The notes beneath the pieces are model-generated. The model was not told the DNA's origin, searched no databases, and worked only from the letters and a program-made list of their open reading frames with translations. Below, one piece after another: positions 19,419 to 30,622 of a stretch of DNA of 64,000 nt (the first letter of the stretch is position 1; each line of letters begins with the position of its first letter). The DNA comes from Trichomonas vaginalis G3. Taxonomy: Eukaryota; Parabasalia; Trichomonadida; Trichomonadidae. Location of the stretch: positions 12,604,522-12,668,521 of the forward strand of contig NC_067204.1 of assembly GCF_026262505.1 (NCBI RefSeq), in the 5' to 3' direction. A program made the translations under genes and the position numbers.

Positions 19419-20360
19419 ATAGTTATGTTAGAAAAGAGGTGAGAAAACGTGTTAGATCTAACATGTTAACATAAACTTTATTTTTTCTATCTTAAGGAAA
19501 TTCACGAAAATTCATGAGTTTTGTGTGTTTTAGACCATGTTAGAAAAGAGGTTAGAAAACGTGTTAGATCTAACATGCTAACATAAACATTATTTTTTCT
19601 ATCTTAAGGAAATTCACGAGAATTCATGAGTTTTGTGTGTTTTGGACCATGTTAGAAAAGTGGTTAGAAAACGTGTTAGATCTAACATGCTAACATAAAC
19701 TTTATTTTTGTCTGATTTACGCTCATTACGATGAAGAAGTCTTGACAAAACATATACGTTCATGTTTGACAAAACATGTACGAAGAAGTCTTGACAAAAT
19801 ATTTACGAAGAAGTCTTGACAAAACATGTACGAAGAAGTCTTGACAAAACATGTACGAAGAAATCATGACAAAACATGTACGATGAAATCATGAAAATTC
19901 ATGAGGTGAGAAAACAGGTGAGAAAACAGGTGAGATCTCACCACTTCACCTAAACATTATTTTTGTCTGATTTACGCTCATTACGATGAAGAAGTCTTGA
20001 CAAAACATTTACGAAGAAGTCTTGACAAAACATATACGAAGAAGTCATGACAAAACATTTACGAAGAAGTCTTGACAAAACATTTACGAAGAAGTCATGA
20101 CAAAACATTTACGAAGAAGTCTTGACAAAACATTTACGAAGAAGTCTTGACAAAACATTTACGAAGAAGTCTTGACAAAACATTTACGAAGAAGTCTTGA
20201 CAAAACATTTACGAAGAAGTCTTGACAAAACATGTACGAAGAAGTCTTGACAAAACATGTACGATGAAATCATGAAAATTCATGAGGTGAGAAAACAGGT
20301 TAGAAAACGTGTTAGATCTCACCTCTTCACCTAAACATTATTTTTACTGAAAAATGACCA
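19419..20360. repeat. Right repeat field, inverted copy of the left repeat words
   Basis: No gene. Reverse complements of the left-field words appear: palindromes at about 19451, 19564, 19676 (GTTAGATCTAAC), 19923 (GGTGAGATCTCACC) and 20310, each next to TTAGAAAACGTG-type iterons. Two arrays of the 25-bp unit run in the opposite sense (about 19729-19895 and 19980-20275). The field mirrors 16780-18479 around the gene at 18480-19418, without the 107-bp hairpin units. Confidence 0.9.
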
Positions 20361-20388
20361 AAATTCTGAGTAAAATGGCATATGCTTG

Positions 20389-20412
20389 CTTCCCTCGGAA
20401 AACCGAGGGAAG
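20389..20412. other. Perfect 10-bp stem-loop
   Basis: CTTCCCTCGG / CCGAGGGAAG with an AAAA loop, lying between the right repeat field and the 3' end of the ATPase gene. It is the only GC-rich structure in the spacer 20361-20489. It could end transcription or be a processing site; nothing more can be said. Confidence 0.6.
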
Positions 20413-20489
20413 ACTTACCGCTACTGAAAGAAAAAATAACAGAGTATTTTGACAACTTCAAACAAGCAGAGTAAATGAACTCTTTATTT

Positions 20490-21362
20490 TTATTGACTTT
20501 TTACAATTTGAACTTTGTTTGCGTAGATATGAATTCTGAAAGAAGTATGAGGGTCTTGTATGACTTTATACTTCTCCCATAGTTCATGTCTGTCAAACTT
20601 ACCTGCCATGGACTCTTTCATAAGTTCCATGAAATCGTCTTCGGACAATCCAGGGAAAAGTATTATGTCAGTAAGTATTCTTTTAACATCCTTACTTAAA
20701 CTCTTTGCTGTCTGTACACAAATGACAACTGAGATGTTAAAGTGTCTGAGCTTCTTAAGAATTCGACACATGTCTTGTTCTCTATTCTTTAACAAAGGAT
20801 GAGAAGCGAAATCATCTAAGATAAGAAGACATCTGTGAGGGTAAGTCTTCCAATCGTAAGATTGCAATTTCTTCGAAATGTATTCTATCTCTTTCTGTTT
20901 GTTTCTGAAGTGGTGTTTGTCTAATATTCTCTGCATTTCCTCATTTGGGTCTTTAAACTTAGAATTTATATACTCATTTATAGCATTGTACTTCAAAACT
21001 CTTCTTTGGTACTTCTTTATCCAATCTAACAACTCAGAGTCTTTTATACATACTAACTTAGACTTTTTTATAATATCTTTGAACGAATTTACGGTTTGGT
21101 CAAATTGACCCGAAGTACTACAAATAACAACTAACTCATAGAATGTGTTCTTCTCATCTAGTTCTTGTTGTTGTGCAGCCATTTTAAGATAAGTGAAAGT
21201 CTTACCCGACCCAGGTGGTGCAATTAGACCTGTTATACCATTCTGAGCAAATAAGAACTTGTCATGTATAGGCTTTATCTGAGCATTTTCTAACTTCCTC
21301 TTGTTCTTGTTTAAAACATTCTCAAATTTCTTGTCAATGTCAGCAAACTTTTTTTCTAACAT
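20490..21362 (-). CDS. Packaging ATPase (FtsK-HerA/A32 type) of Maverick A
   Basis: 290 residues from the ATG at 21362. A longer frame reaches 21464 but overlaps the divergent gene at 21399, and the Maverick C homologue also begins at MLEK. Walker A is APPGSGKT (48-55), Walker B is CLLILDDFAS (about 178-187), and a sensor-like strand VVICVQTAK lies near 212-220. These match the A32-like packaging ATPases of Polintons and large DNA viruses, which pump the genome into the capsid. The gene is open in this element. Its start is 36 bp from that of the rightward gene at 21399. Confidence 0.85.
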   Translation of the reverse strand: MLEKKFADIDKKFENVLNKNKRKLENAQIKPIHDKFLFAQNGITGLIAPPGSGKTFTYLKMAAQQQELDEKNTFYELVVICSTSGQFDQTVNSFKDIIKKSKLVCIKDSELLDWIKKYQRRVLKYNAINEYINSKFKDPNEEMQRILDKHHFRNKQKEIEYISKKLQSYDWKTYPHRCLLILDDFASHPLLKNREQDMCRILKKLRHFNISVVICVQTAKSLSKDVKRILTDIILFPGLSEDDFMELMKESMAGKFDRHELWEKYKVIQDPHTSFRIHIYANKVQIVKSQ

Positions 21363-21398
21363 ATTTTTAGAAAAATTAAAATTTTTATCTTTTAGAAA

Positions 21399-21851
21399 AT
21401 GTCTAGCGATTTCGCTATCTATATTCGAGACAAACTTTTTGACAGCAAAACATCTGTCGACCATAAAATCTTACATAGTGTAAACAAGAAAGGTGAATTT
21501 GTTCTAAAGTTCTGTTTCTGGGAATATGACAAGAACCATAAAACATTAAGCAGAGCAGTCTTAAAATTTGTCAATGACAGACTTGTTGACAGAGATGACG
21601 CCTCTTGGAGAGATGAAGTCCAACAAAACTTCTTAGAATGCAAAGAAGACACATGCGCTGTTCTTGAAGATGAAATAGAAAACAGAATAGATGAGCTATT
21701 AAAGGACAAAGAACTTTTACATAAATATAGTTCGGAGAAATTTGACATAACTCCACCAGAAAAGAAGAAGAGAGAAAAGAAAGAAAAGAAAGTAGAAGAA
21801 GAGAAGAAAGAACCTGAACCAGTTCCAGAGAAAAAGAAATTTGACATGTAA
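21399..21851 (+). CDS. Unrecognised Maverick protein with lysine/glutamate-rich tail, 150 residues
   Basis: Open in both Mavericks (here and at 51028-51480, minus strand), with few differences. The first 110 residues are mixed alpha/beta and charged (MSSDFAIYIRDKLFD, ending LLKDKELLHKYSSEKFD). The tail from about residue 120 is a long K/E/P run (EKKKREKKEKKVEEEKK). It converges on the gene at 21868 with 16 bp between stops. The strict conservation and the placement between ATPase and replication genes suggest a role in DNA handling or packaging, but no family is recognised. Confidence 0.6.
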   Translation: MSSDFAIYIRDKLFDSKTSVDHKILHSVNKKGEFVLKFCFWEYDKNHKTLSRAVLKFVNDRLVDRDDASWRDEVQQNFLECKEDTCAVLEDEIENRIDELLKDKELLHKYSSEKFDITPPEKKKREKKEKKVEEEKKEPEPVPEKKKFDM

Positions 21852-21867
21852 AAATAAAATTTTATTT

Positions 21868-22284
21868 TTAGAACATTTCTGGGTCAATGTCAATGTTCTC
21901 TTCCTCTTTAGGAGTAAACACTGGCTTAGACTCTAAAATCTTTTTACCCAATTTACCTTGAACTTCTACAACTTTAGACTCATAATATTCATAGTCGTCT
22001 GCTTTCTTTGGTTCATAAGGTATAAGTTTGTATGCTTTGCCTTCTTTAAGGTTTGAAAACCTTCTGTCAAAACTTTCTTTGACTGTTAACAAACCTTCTA
22101 TGTCTAAGTCTTCAAATTTCGCACCGTTTTTAGTCACAATAGCAAACTTAACTGGTTCGATGTTCCAAACTTTGCTGAATGAAGACTTTTCAAAATGGTA
22201 GAAGTAAACATTCAAATATGTGAATGGGTCTAGTTCTTCTTTAAGTCCTGACATGTACTTATTTACTGAGATGAATTTTGTCAT
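21868..22284 (-). CDS. Unrecognised Maverick protein, possible ssDNA-binding or OB-fold type
   Basis: 138 residues here and 139 in Maverick C (50592-51011). The centre has alternating strands (VKFAIVTKNGAKFEDLDIEG, then AYKLIPYEPKKADDYEYYESKVVEVQ), and the C-terminus is strongly acidic (EEENIDIDPEMF). A small beta-rich body with an acidic tail is the usual build of phage and viral single-strand DNA-binding proteins, and the neighbour is the SF3 helicase, which would fit. This is an inference from composition; no motif proves it. Confidence 0.45.
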   Translation of the reverse strand: MTKFISVNKYMSGLKEELDPFTYLNVYFYHFEKSSFSKVWNIEPVKFAIVTKNGAKFEDLDIEGLLTVKESFDRRFSNLKEGKAYKLIPYEPKKADDYEYYESKVVEVQGKLGKKILESKPVFTPKEEENIDIDPEMF

Positions 22285-22320
22285 CTTTTCTATCGGATAA
22301 AAAAATATTTTTTTTTAAAT

Positions 22321-23555
22321 TTACTCATAAAAATTTTTCTTTGTATATACACCATTCTGTACGTCTAAAAGACTTTTGACATTTGCCAAGAATGTTCGTT
22401 TAGAAGCTGTCATATAACCATATTCTTGACAATATTGTTTATACGAATCATATAAAGACCTTTCATCTAATGACACAAAGTCAGTTTCATCTATGAACAG
22501 TTCATATACACTCTTGTTTGCTTCTAACAATGTTTGTCTCTCTTCGGTATGTGGAATTTGTCTTGGATTGAACTTAGAAATATCTAATGTCATAAAGTAT
22601 GAGAACAAGTGGTTGTAAAAGTCAGATGTCAAAGTTTCTGCTAAGTCGTCAAAATATTCTGTATCTTGCATATGAGAATCTGACGTTCTGACAACTACAT
22701 ATCTTCTGTCAGAACTTTCTAACTTCATCGGAACAACATTGTTTGAAACCATAATGAAGTTTGCAACATTTTCACAAACTCTTTGGTCTTTATACTTTCT
22801 TTCAACAACTCCAACTTTGTCTGTTATAAGACTCTTCAAAGCATCTGAGTTCAAAACTTTTGTTGTATCTATACTTTGAAGTTCATTGCAAACTATAAGT
22901 TTCATATTCTCAATAGAAGAGTTAAATTTACCGCAGATGTTTTCTAAGTTTGTCATATTAGGGTTCGAATAACCTTCTAACAGTTTGCACAAATATCTGT
23001 AAAGAAAGTATTCTTACCAGTTCCTTGTTTTCCAATTATAATGAGAGCAGTTTCATTTTTAGCACTTGGATGTTGTAAGATGTTTGCAAACCAACATAAG
23101 ATATACTCATAAACCTTTTCGTTTCCATTGCATATAATTTCTTTGACATGGTCTAACCAAGCTTCTATAATATTTTCTTTCCATTCTACTTGTTCATATT
23201 TATATCCAGTGAAGATAGAATAGAAGTTTGGAGAAGGTGTATAGAACTTTATACCTCGAACTGAAAAATCTTCTAACTTTGACAATAAGATATCCCAAGC
23301 ATCTAACATCTTCATGCCAACTTGTACGACTTTTATTTTCTTAAGTTTCTGTCTACATTCTTGTTCTGAAACTATTGTCGCTTTAGGTTTGTTAAAGACT
23401 ACATCCCATTCTTTCATAACATAACATTCTGGGGAAGAGTCGACATAAATGACTAAACGTTTCAAATTCTCGACTGCTTTGTTATAGTCTCTAAATGGAC
23501 ACATATTTCTGAATGCTTGGAAGTCATAAAAATCTGAAACATCTATTCTGTACAT
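22321..23555 (-). pseudogene. SF3 helicase (D5-like) of Maverick A (broken)
   Basis: This region corresponds to the open gene at 49318-50553 in Maverick C. Walker A (GKQGTGKN), Walker B (LIVCNELQ) and the SF3 motif C (MVSNN) can be read. SF3 helicases unwind DNA for viral replication. The gene lies between the presumed ssDNA-binding gene and the penton-like gene, all leftward. Broken. Confidence 0.85.
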
Positions 23556-23584
23556 TTTTATAAAAATAAAAAAAAATATTTTTT

Positions 23585-24381
23585 TTATTCTTGACTTTGT
23601 TGTTCCATTTGTTGCATTTGTTGTTCTTGAGCTATTTGTTGTTGAAGTTGTTCTTGTAATACAATACTTTCACCAGTTGCATCTTCCAATTCGAAACTTT
23701 CTGCCGTCATTGACAAATACATAGGACATAAAAGTTTTACAGGAACAAAGTTTGCGTCAACTAATGTCAACGTTATACTTGCCAAAGTGTTTGAGTTCAC
23801 TAAGGTTGAAAATTCTGCATTCGAATGAACAATAGGCAAACCAGCAGAGAAAGTATTGTTTATACGCATAAGTATCTTTTGGTCATAATAGTTTCTGTCG
23901 ACATTCGAATAACACTTTGAACCTAAGTTTGAAACAATATATAAGATTGGTGTGCTTAATGTCAATGGAATAGACATTCCTTGTATGACACCTTTTCCTG
24001 TTATAGGAAACTGTTGGTAGTAAAAACCAGAAATAAGTTTTGTATTATAGCTCATATCGTTTATAGTAAACTCAGTCGGACATCCAAACATAATGAAACC
24101 TGCTCTAGTTGCAGCACATGTTACACCTGTACTTAAAGTATTAAATAAGTCAACAAAACCTGTTGGTGGTATATCTGAGTAAGTATCTTCAAAGGAGTAT
24201 TTTTTACCATTCACAAAACAAAGTCTTCTGGTGTCAAAAGAGCAAAACAGGCTTTAGTCGTCATTGTGTTTAAGGTTAGTTTACAATATCGTCCTTGAGG
24301 ACTTTGTAAGTTTGTTGTTATAGAATTATATGACTCAGGGTTTTTAGTCGTAATAGTATAAACCATTATGTCTTCTGCCAT
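23585..24381 (-). pseudogene. Penton-like minor capsid protein of Maverick A (broken)
   Basis: Counterpart of the open 271-residue gene at 48473-49288. It contains the ILYIVSNLGSKCYSN block and the closing LTLVDANFVPVKLLCPMYLSM strand pair, which resembles the C-terminal strands of Polinton penton (single jelly-roll) proteins, then a glutamine-rich tail. It is placed in the capsid cluster next to the major capsid genes. Broken. The penton assignment is by pattern and context. Confidence 0.55.
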
Positions 24382-24391
24382 TTATATATAT

Positions 24392-24622
24392 TTAAAAGTT
24401 TTTCTGAAAGTGGAGAAGAACTTCATCTAAACTTTCACATGGCGTTTCTTGAAGTTCTCTGTCTAAGAAGTTCAAATATTTTGTAAAGACATAGAACTTT
24501 CCTTTGTCTACACGAACAAACAAAACAGGGTCTTTCATATCGTTCAAAAGTGTGTAAAGTCCTTTACATGAAATAAAGTCTATATTATTTTTCTTCAAAC
24601 ATCTTTCAAGAAGTTTTGACAT
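24392..24622 (-). CDS. Small accessory Maverick A protein, 76 residues
   Basis: An open frame, MSKLLERCLKKNNIDFISCKG to the acidic/aromatic C-terminus, sits tightly between the penton-like gene and the gene at 24629. Maverick C lacks it: there the two neighbours are only four bases apart. No domain is recognised, and there is no signal or membrane segment. Its compact fit and leftward direction agree with a real gene that was gained by A or lost by C. Confidence 0.5.
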   Translation of the reverse strand: MSKLLERCLKKNNIDFISCKGLYTLLNDMKDPVLFVRVDKGKFYVFTKYLNFLDRELQETPCESLDEVLLHFQKNF

Positions 24623-24628
24623 TTTTAC

Positions 24629-25210
24629 TTAGCAAATAAACTTTAATGAAATGTTGTGGTCGTCAAATATTTTTATAACGTCTGGGAAACTATATTTTAA
24701 GTTCAACGTTTCACCTCCTTTCATAACGTATATCTTGTCAATGGCATTATATGAAACACCACAGCAACTAATGTCGGGTTCTATTTCTTTGATGTTTATA
24801 TCGTCTGCCTCTGTCAAAAGTTTCAATAGTTCTTTCAAAACTTCATGAGGTGCAATGACATATGAGTTCACTTTTACAGGGTTGTGTTCGACCAAGTTTA
24901 ACATTATACTTAAAGCTTGACAAATCTTCTCCTGAGTTTGAAGTTTGTCTTTCAGTTGTTGGTAGTCATTTCGAATATCTGCAACAGAACTTAAGTCTCT
25001 GCTAACTTCAAGATATGTTGGTTGTTCTTTTACAGGAACAATTGTTATACCATCTTCGTCTTCGTATGGTTTCCCCACTTCAACATCTCTGTCTTTGACA
25101 TTGACAATAACACTTTGACTGTTTGTTTGAGTTGGTGAATTTAACTTCACATCTGCCACCGCCATTAAACCTTTTGAAACACTTACGCTTCTATTTTTCG
25201 GAAATGACAT
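24629..25210 (-). CDS. Conserved Polinton capsid-cluster protein with SCCG motif, 193 residues
   Basis: The start at MSFPKNRSVSV (25210) is set by the homologue in Maverick C (47887-48468) and by the divergent gene 18 bp away; the frame extends further upstream through that neighbour. The N-terminus is polar and low in structure; a helical part (NDYQQLKDKLQTQEKICQAL) leads to a C-terminal domain with EIEPDISCCGVSYNAIDKIYVMKGGETLNLKYSFPDVIKIF. Element B has a clear distant homologue (37279-37950) with the same DxxSCCG pattern, so it is a core gene of both element types. Its place between penton-like and major capsid genes suggests a virion or assembly role. Confidence 0.65.
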   Translation of the reverse strand: MSFPKNRSVSVSKGLMAVADVKLNSPTQTNSQSVIVNVKDRDVEVGKPYEDEDGITIVPVKEQPTYLEVSRDLSSVADIRNDYQQLKDKLQTQEKICQALSIMLNLVEHNPVKVNSYVIAPHEVLKELLKLLTEADDINIKEIEPDISCCGVSYNAIDKIYVMKGGETLNLKYSFPDVIKIFDDHNISLKFIC

Positions 25211-25228
25211 TTTACTTAGAATAAAAAG

Positions 25229-25649
25229 ATGGACGTATTCGGATATCTCTTCGAATTGAAGCAAAACAAAGTTTATACTCACAAACAATACAAATACATT
25301 GACAGAATAGTTCTTTACACAAACAATGGAAAATGTTATAGAATAGCAGTCTTTGCTGAACCTAAATATTTTCATAAAGCAAAGAAAGTTGTATAACCGA
25401 GATGGTGAAAGTTCTTGAAGCAGACAAAAATATAACTTCAAAACTTACAGATATTACTAAAGGAAAGTTTATAATACAATATTATGTCAAAACTGGCGTA
25501 CTGTCAATATTTGACGGAGAGAAGTCAGTTCAAGAACAACTTACTGACCTGCTGCCAAAATCTGCTCGATGGAAGCTGTCGTTATGCAATCTGAGGAGCT
25601 CCAGCAGGTTTCATCGAACGAATCTTCAAAAGAGCATCTTCCGTGAAAA
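25229..25649 (+). pseudogene. Unrecognised Maverick protein overlapping the capsid gene (broken)
   Basis: This rightward gene begins MDVFGYLFELKQNKVYTHKQ, 18 bp from the leftward start at 25210. Its 3' end overlaps the 3' end of the major capsid gene on the other strand. The copy in Maverick C (47449-47868) is open. It is mixed alpha/beta, with no domain recognised. Broken here. Confidence 0.5.
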
Positions 25650-27148
25650 GTGCTATTGGTTTTGTAAACTTCTTTGCTTTCAATTCATCTGGACCGTCTC
25701 TGTCACCAGTATATTGTATTTGTACAGTACCAACAGTTGAAATACCACCCATAAAGTCTTCTGAGTCAGCAAATGGAATGCCAAGCCAAAAGTTTGAACG
25801 GTCTCCATTTGTATATTGAGCTTTTTGACCTCCTGTATGAGTCCATACTTTCACATATGGCATAATAGAACTTTGCATTTCAGGGTTAATGGTTGTTGTG
25901 AAGTTGTTGTTAAAGTTCATAGCATCTAATGTCAAGTTGTATGACCTCATATCCTCAACTGTAGAATATTCTTCTCTTGGATAATATTTGCCATCTATGT
26001 TTATATGATATTTAATACCAGGGTTGTAGAAACAAGAATAGTCATTTATAGTTCGTCTGAACAGTACAAACATAGTATCTGCATGTTTCATTGCAGTTGT
26101 TAAAGCAATATCTGTTCTTGCACCTGGGTCAGCACTTTGGTTTCCAACTTCACCTGCAAAGTCTTTGACAGATATTTGGTGTATAGGGAACATAAGTGGA
26201 ACTGCAATATATTTTGGCAGCTAAAGCATTTGAAATATCTGGGTCCAACATATAGACTGCAAGTCTGCTTTCTATTCTCTTGCATTCAAATTTTTCGCAT
26301 GTGAACTTAACTGGGTCCCAAGCATCTCCAGCAGCATTGAAATAATAGTTTACTTCATTGTTGAAGTTTGAGAAACCAAAGTCTAAGTCAACTTTGTCTT
26401 TGCAAAATTCGGCGAATGATGTTTTATTTGTTCCCTTTACGTCTGTAATAGTGAATGGGTCTTGTGTTGGTGCAATGACTAAGTTATTTTTGCTTGGAGT
26501 AAGTTCGATAGAAATTTTTCCTGCCCAGTTTGGCAAGTATCTTAAAAACCTGAAGATGAGGAAAGATGACAAAGGAACTCTAAGTTTCAGTTTTACTTTA
26601 GTGGCAGCATTTCCATCTGAACCAGAAAGGTTAACATAAACTCCTGGAACGTTAGGGTCAAGTCTTCTTATTTTCTCAATATTTGCATACTGGTCTGTTT
26701 GTTCTCTAGCTTGTGGTTGTACTGAGTTTCTCAAAGCGAACCATTCATAGTTTGCCCATGTTACTGTTTGAACTAAGTCAGAGTTAGAATATATCTTATA
26801 TCCCATGAAAACTTCTGGAGCATATTGGTATCCGACATAGAAAATTCCATTGCAACCTTTCTTGTCAGACAACTTGGCAGAAGGTTTTATTTCAATGTCT
26901 TGTTCCACGTATAAGAATGAGTTGTCAATAGAAATAATATGAAACCTGTCGCAAGCAATATCTACTGTTGTTGAAGAACCTTCTCCAAACTCACCTACGT
27001 TTCCATAAGAAACAGCAGTTGTATATTCGTAAGTTCCAGGAACTATTTCTGACCTTCTAATGGCATTGTCGCATTCGTTATACCATTCGGAAACATTTCC
27101 GTTCATGGCATCCAAAACTGTTGGCGTTATATTCTGAGCGGCGTACAT
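25582..27148 (-). pseudogene. Major capsid protein, double jelly-roll type, Maverick A (broken)
   Basis: The region starts MYAAQNITPTVLDAMNGN and has strand-rich blocks typical of Polinton capsid proteins: TTVDIACDRFHIISIDNSFLY, the FYVGYQYAPEVFMGYKIY segment, WANYEWFALRN, and KLKLRVPLSSFLIFRFLRYLPNWAGKISIELTPSK between the two barrels. The C-terminal barrel carries FNNNFTTTINPEM and ends MKPAGAPQIA. It would form the hexon-like capsomer. It lies between the core gene and the SCCG gene, all in the structural half. Broken; the copy in Maverick C is broken too. Confidence 0.8.
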
Positions 27149-27180
27149 TTCATATGGGTAAAAATATAGAATAGTTGGAT

Positions 27181-30100
27181 TTATATGTCATAATAGAACC
27201 CACTCGTACCAAGCTTTACTTTCTTCCTGACTGAGTTTTTAACTCTTCTTTTTCCTTCATTGCCACTACTTTCACTAGATGAAGTTACTTCTTCACTATT
27301 TTCACTTTGTTCTACTCTTCTTCTTTGGTGTCGCTTTTGGTAACTTGCCCTCTGCTTCAAGTTGTTGCATCTTTGCCTCATGTTCACCTAGTATGTTGTA
27401 AATTTCCCATGTCCTTTTTGCCTTTGGGCTCTGGTCGCCCATCTCAGGTAACCTATATCCTAGAAAGATTTTGTCATAGTTTGTATTTGAGTCTTCGCGT
27501 ATTGTTTGCATGACTCTTTCCTGAGTTTCCGGTTCAAGCTCTTCAAACAGAGCTTGTCCATATGGAATAAGCTCGTTTCCAAATATATGTTTTTGTAGCC
27601 ATTCTGGTTTTCTTTCCATGTTACCAATAATATCTTTTGTGAATGGGAAAGCTTTTACCCAATGTTTCAGTCTTGCGTCATTTATTTCTGTAGTTGGTTT
27701 TATTTTGTCAAGGAACATGTTTTTCAATACTAACATTTCATTTGGTACTGTCCATTTGAGTTTTCTTAAATATTCATCCATTCTCGGTTCATTGTCTGCA
27801 AAGTAAGTTTTTATGACATTTTGCAAACTTTCGTTTGCAAGGTCATGTACAATAGGTTCTCTTCCTTCTCTCTCCCTAACTTTCTTTCTAAACTCTTCAC
27901 CAAATATACCATCTCTATGGTTCTGTGTAGTTCTTTGAGATAAATGTTCTAGAACGTCAGGTGTTATATTTCCATCAGCCATGTTCATTTCATACTGGTC
28001 CAAAATATCTGCATCTTTCATATCTTTCAATGGCATTAAAGCCGCGCTGAAAATACCAGCTATATCTGGTTCACCATTCACTTCCATTGCGTCTACAACT
28101 TCTTGGAATTGAGGTTGTAAGTTTATGAACCACCTATCCGGATTAGCTTTATGACCCCATCTCATTGTAGTTCCATAGTCTGCAGAAACAAAAGTAGGTT
28201 TGTTTCCATATTGGCTAGGTTCTGAATGAACTTTAAACAATGTTTCATTTCTATATGTTTTGTTGAAATTTAACCTTTTATTTTCACCGAGTTCAGCCAA
28301 AGATTGAACGTTATATGGTCGTAAGTAAAAAGGATTGTTGTATTTGCGTACATTTTCTTTCAGTACTTCCATTCTATGCTGAATATTTTCATCTGATGTT
28401 GGAGTCTTTTGTATGTCGGCGAACATTTTTCGATATTCTTCTACTATGTCAGCCGAATTTTTCTTAGACTCTTGGAAAGATTCCATATTCACCTCATAGT
28501 CTTGTTGAGGGTCAAGATTTTTCGGCTGTTCCAAATCTTCATCTAGTTCTGTGAAGTTAGTTTCCAAAGGAGGAACTTGTTCGTTTCCTTCAGGCTCTTC
28601 TAGCTGTTGTTGCTGAACTATTTCTTCCATGTCTGGTTGTATCTGAACTTCTTCCTGTTGAGTTTCTTGTACCTCATCTGGTGGCATTTCATATATTCCG
28701 AGACCGTTTTTAAAAAGTTCCCTATCTAAGTCATCCGGACTCATAAACCTTTCTTCTTTCGTTCCGTCTCTATTTTTTACGCGTTTCATGAAGAGAGTTG
28801 AATTATCATTTAGCTCTGACATCAAATATCTCGGAGTAAATTCATTCATGTCATTTGGATGATATGCTATTAAATCATATCCCTTAGCGAGCTTGTATTT
28901 TCCAGGTTTGAAATTATATCCCATTTGGTGCTGAACCATAAAGCTAAATAGGTTCGGGTCAGTATTTCCTTCCTTGAACTTTTTAATAGCTTCTTTATAT
29001 CTGTCACTAAAGTCAAGAGTATCTGGGTAACCATAATCTTCCTTAAGCATTTTTAAGAATTCTTGGTTTCCTTGTTCTCTACTTCTTTTATGTCCTTGCT
29101 CTGTTTGTGGTTGTTGTTGTGCAGGGTTTTGAACTGTTGGTTGTTGTGTAGTGTTTTGAACTGTTGGTTGTGGTGCTGGTTTTGGTTGTTGTGTAGTGTT
29201 TTGAACTGTTGGTTGTGGTGCTGGATTTTGAACTGTTGGTTGTTGTTGTTGTTTTGGTGCATGCCTGTGTCTGTGTCCATGTGACGATGTAAATGTTTTG
29301 GGTAGTCCTGGTGCAGGTGCTTCTCTTGGAGGGTTTGGTGGTATATAAGTTCCACTAGCTAGTATATAAGTTCCACCAGCTGGTATATAAGTTCCACCAG
29401 CTGGTATATAAGTTCCACCAGCTGGCACATATGTTCCATCTGCAGCATAATGTCCTACCTGACTTTTCGTTTTTAAGAAAGCATTTACTAGGTCTGTTTT
29501 GGTCTGTTGTAACTCTTTTTCTTGACTTTCCACAACAGTTGCTCTAACGGCGTCATAGGCACTTTGAACTGCCTGTCTCGTTGCTGCATCTGTTATTTTC
29601 GTCATATTTTGTGCTACTTCTCTTAACTCTTTGTCGAAACCTTCAGACTTCAGTTTCTTTCCAGATGAGAAGTCGTTCACTTGTTTCACCTTACTATGAA
29701 GAGCTTCGAAGGCGTTCTTAAAGTCAGCATTCATTAAAGCTTCATTTGAACTGTCTTCATCCGCTTGTATTTTTGTCCTTATTGACCCTATAAGTTGGGC
29801 TGCTTTAGCGTTGGCTTGGGCATCTAACCAGTCATTATTAGCTTTTATATATTCTGCGCTTTTCATTGCCTTTTGCATGGCTGCGTCGTTATTTTTACTT
29901 TCTTGTGCTAAGTTTTCATACTGTACGGTTTGGTTTTGCAACTGTAAAAGTTTTTCTGCCTTTACATTTGCTTCAACTTCTTTTTTATACTCATCGCTAT
30001 CCATATATGTCTTCAGGGCTTTTTGTTTTATTTCTTCATCTTTCAGTACTTTATATTGAGTAGTATGGTTTTTCAAATTTATAACATCTTGTTCCATTTT

Positions 30101-30581
30101 TGCTACTTCTGCTGCTTTTTCTGACACTTTTTTCGCATATTCCTCTGTACTTAGTTCTTTCAGTTGTTCTTTCTTTCTTCTTTTTCTCTACGTTTAACTC
30201 ATTGAGTTTCTTTGTGTGTCTGTCATATTCTAGTTTCTTTTCGTTTTCACTTATTTGTTTCTGTATGTCTATGTTTGACTTTTTGACATCTGTTATTTGA
30301 TTTTTGAGTGAACTCAAATTCATTTGACTTTGAGGGTTATAAGCTGTTCCGTCTGCAGCTCCACCATAGCCTGCCATTTTCGCTAAAAGTGCCGCTCTTA
30401 AACCTCCACTCTGTGCACCAATAACTCGGTTTAAAAGCATAGGGTTGCTTGACATTTGTTGCAACATAGTGGGGTCATTCATCATTTGTTGTTGCAACTG
30501 TTGTTGTGGTGTCAGTTTTACTATTGGATGTTTCAATGCTCCCTTCCTCTTACGTATATTCTTACGTAGCTTACGTGGCAT
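27181..30581 (-). pseudogene. Large basic core-like structural protein of Maverick A (broken)
   Basis: Same gene as the open 1135-residue one in Maverick C (42510-45917). It has a strongly basic start (MPRKLRKNIRKRKGALKH), a long coiled-coil part, TYIPAGG repeats, Q/P/N-rich VQNPAQQ repeats, a helical acidic region and a basic C-terminal tail. It is the outermost gene next to the right TIR and reads inward. The low-complexity repeat counts differ from those in Maverick C. Broken. Confidence 0.7.
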
Positions 30582-30622
30582 TTTAAGTGAAGTTAAAAAG
30601 TGGTTTTTGACAGATGTTTATA

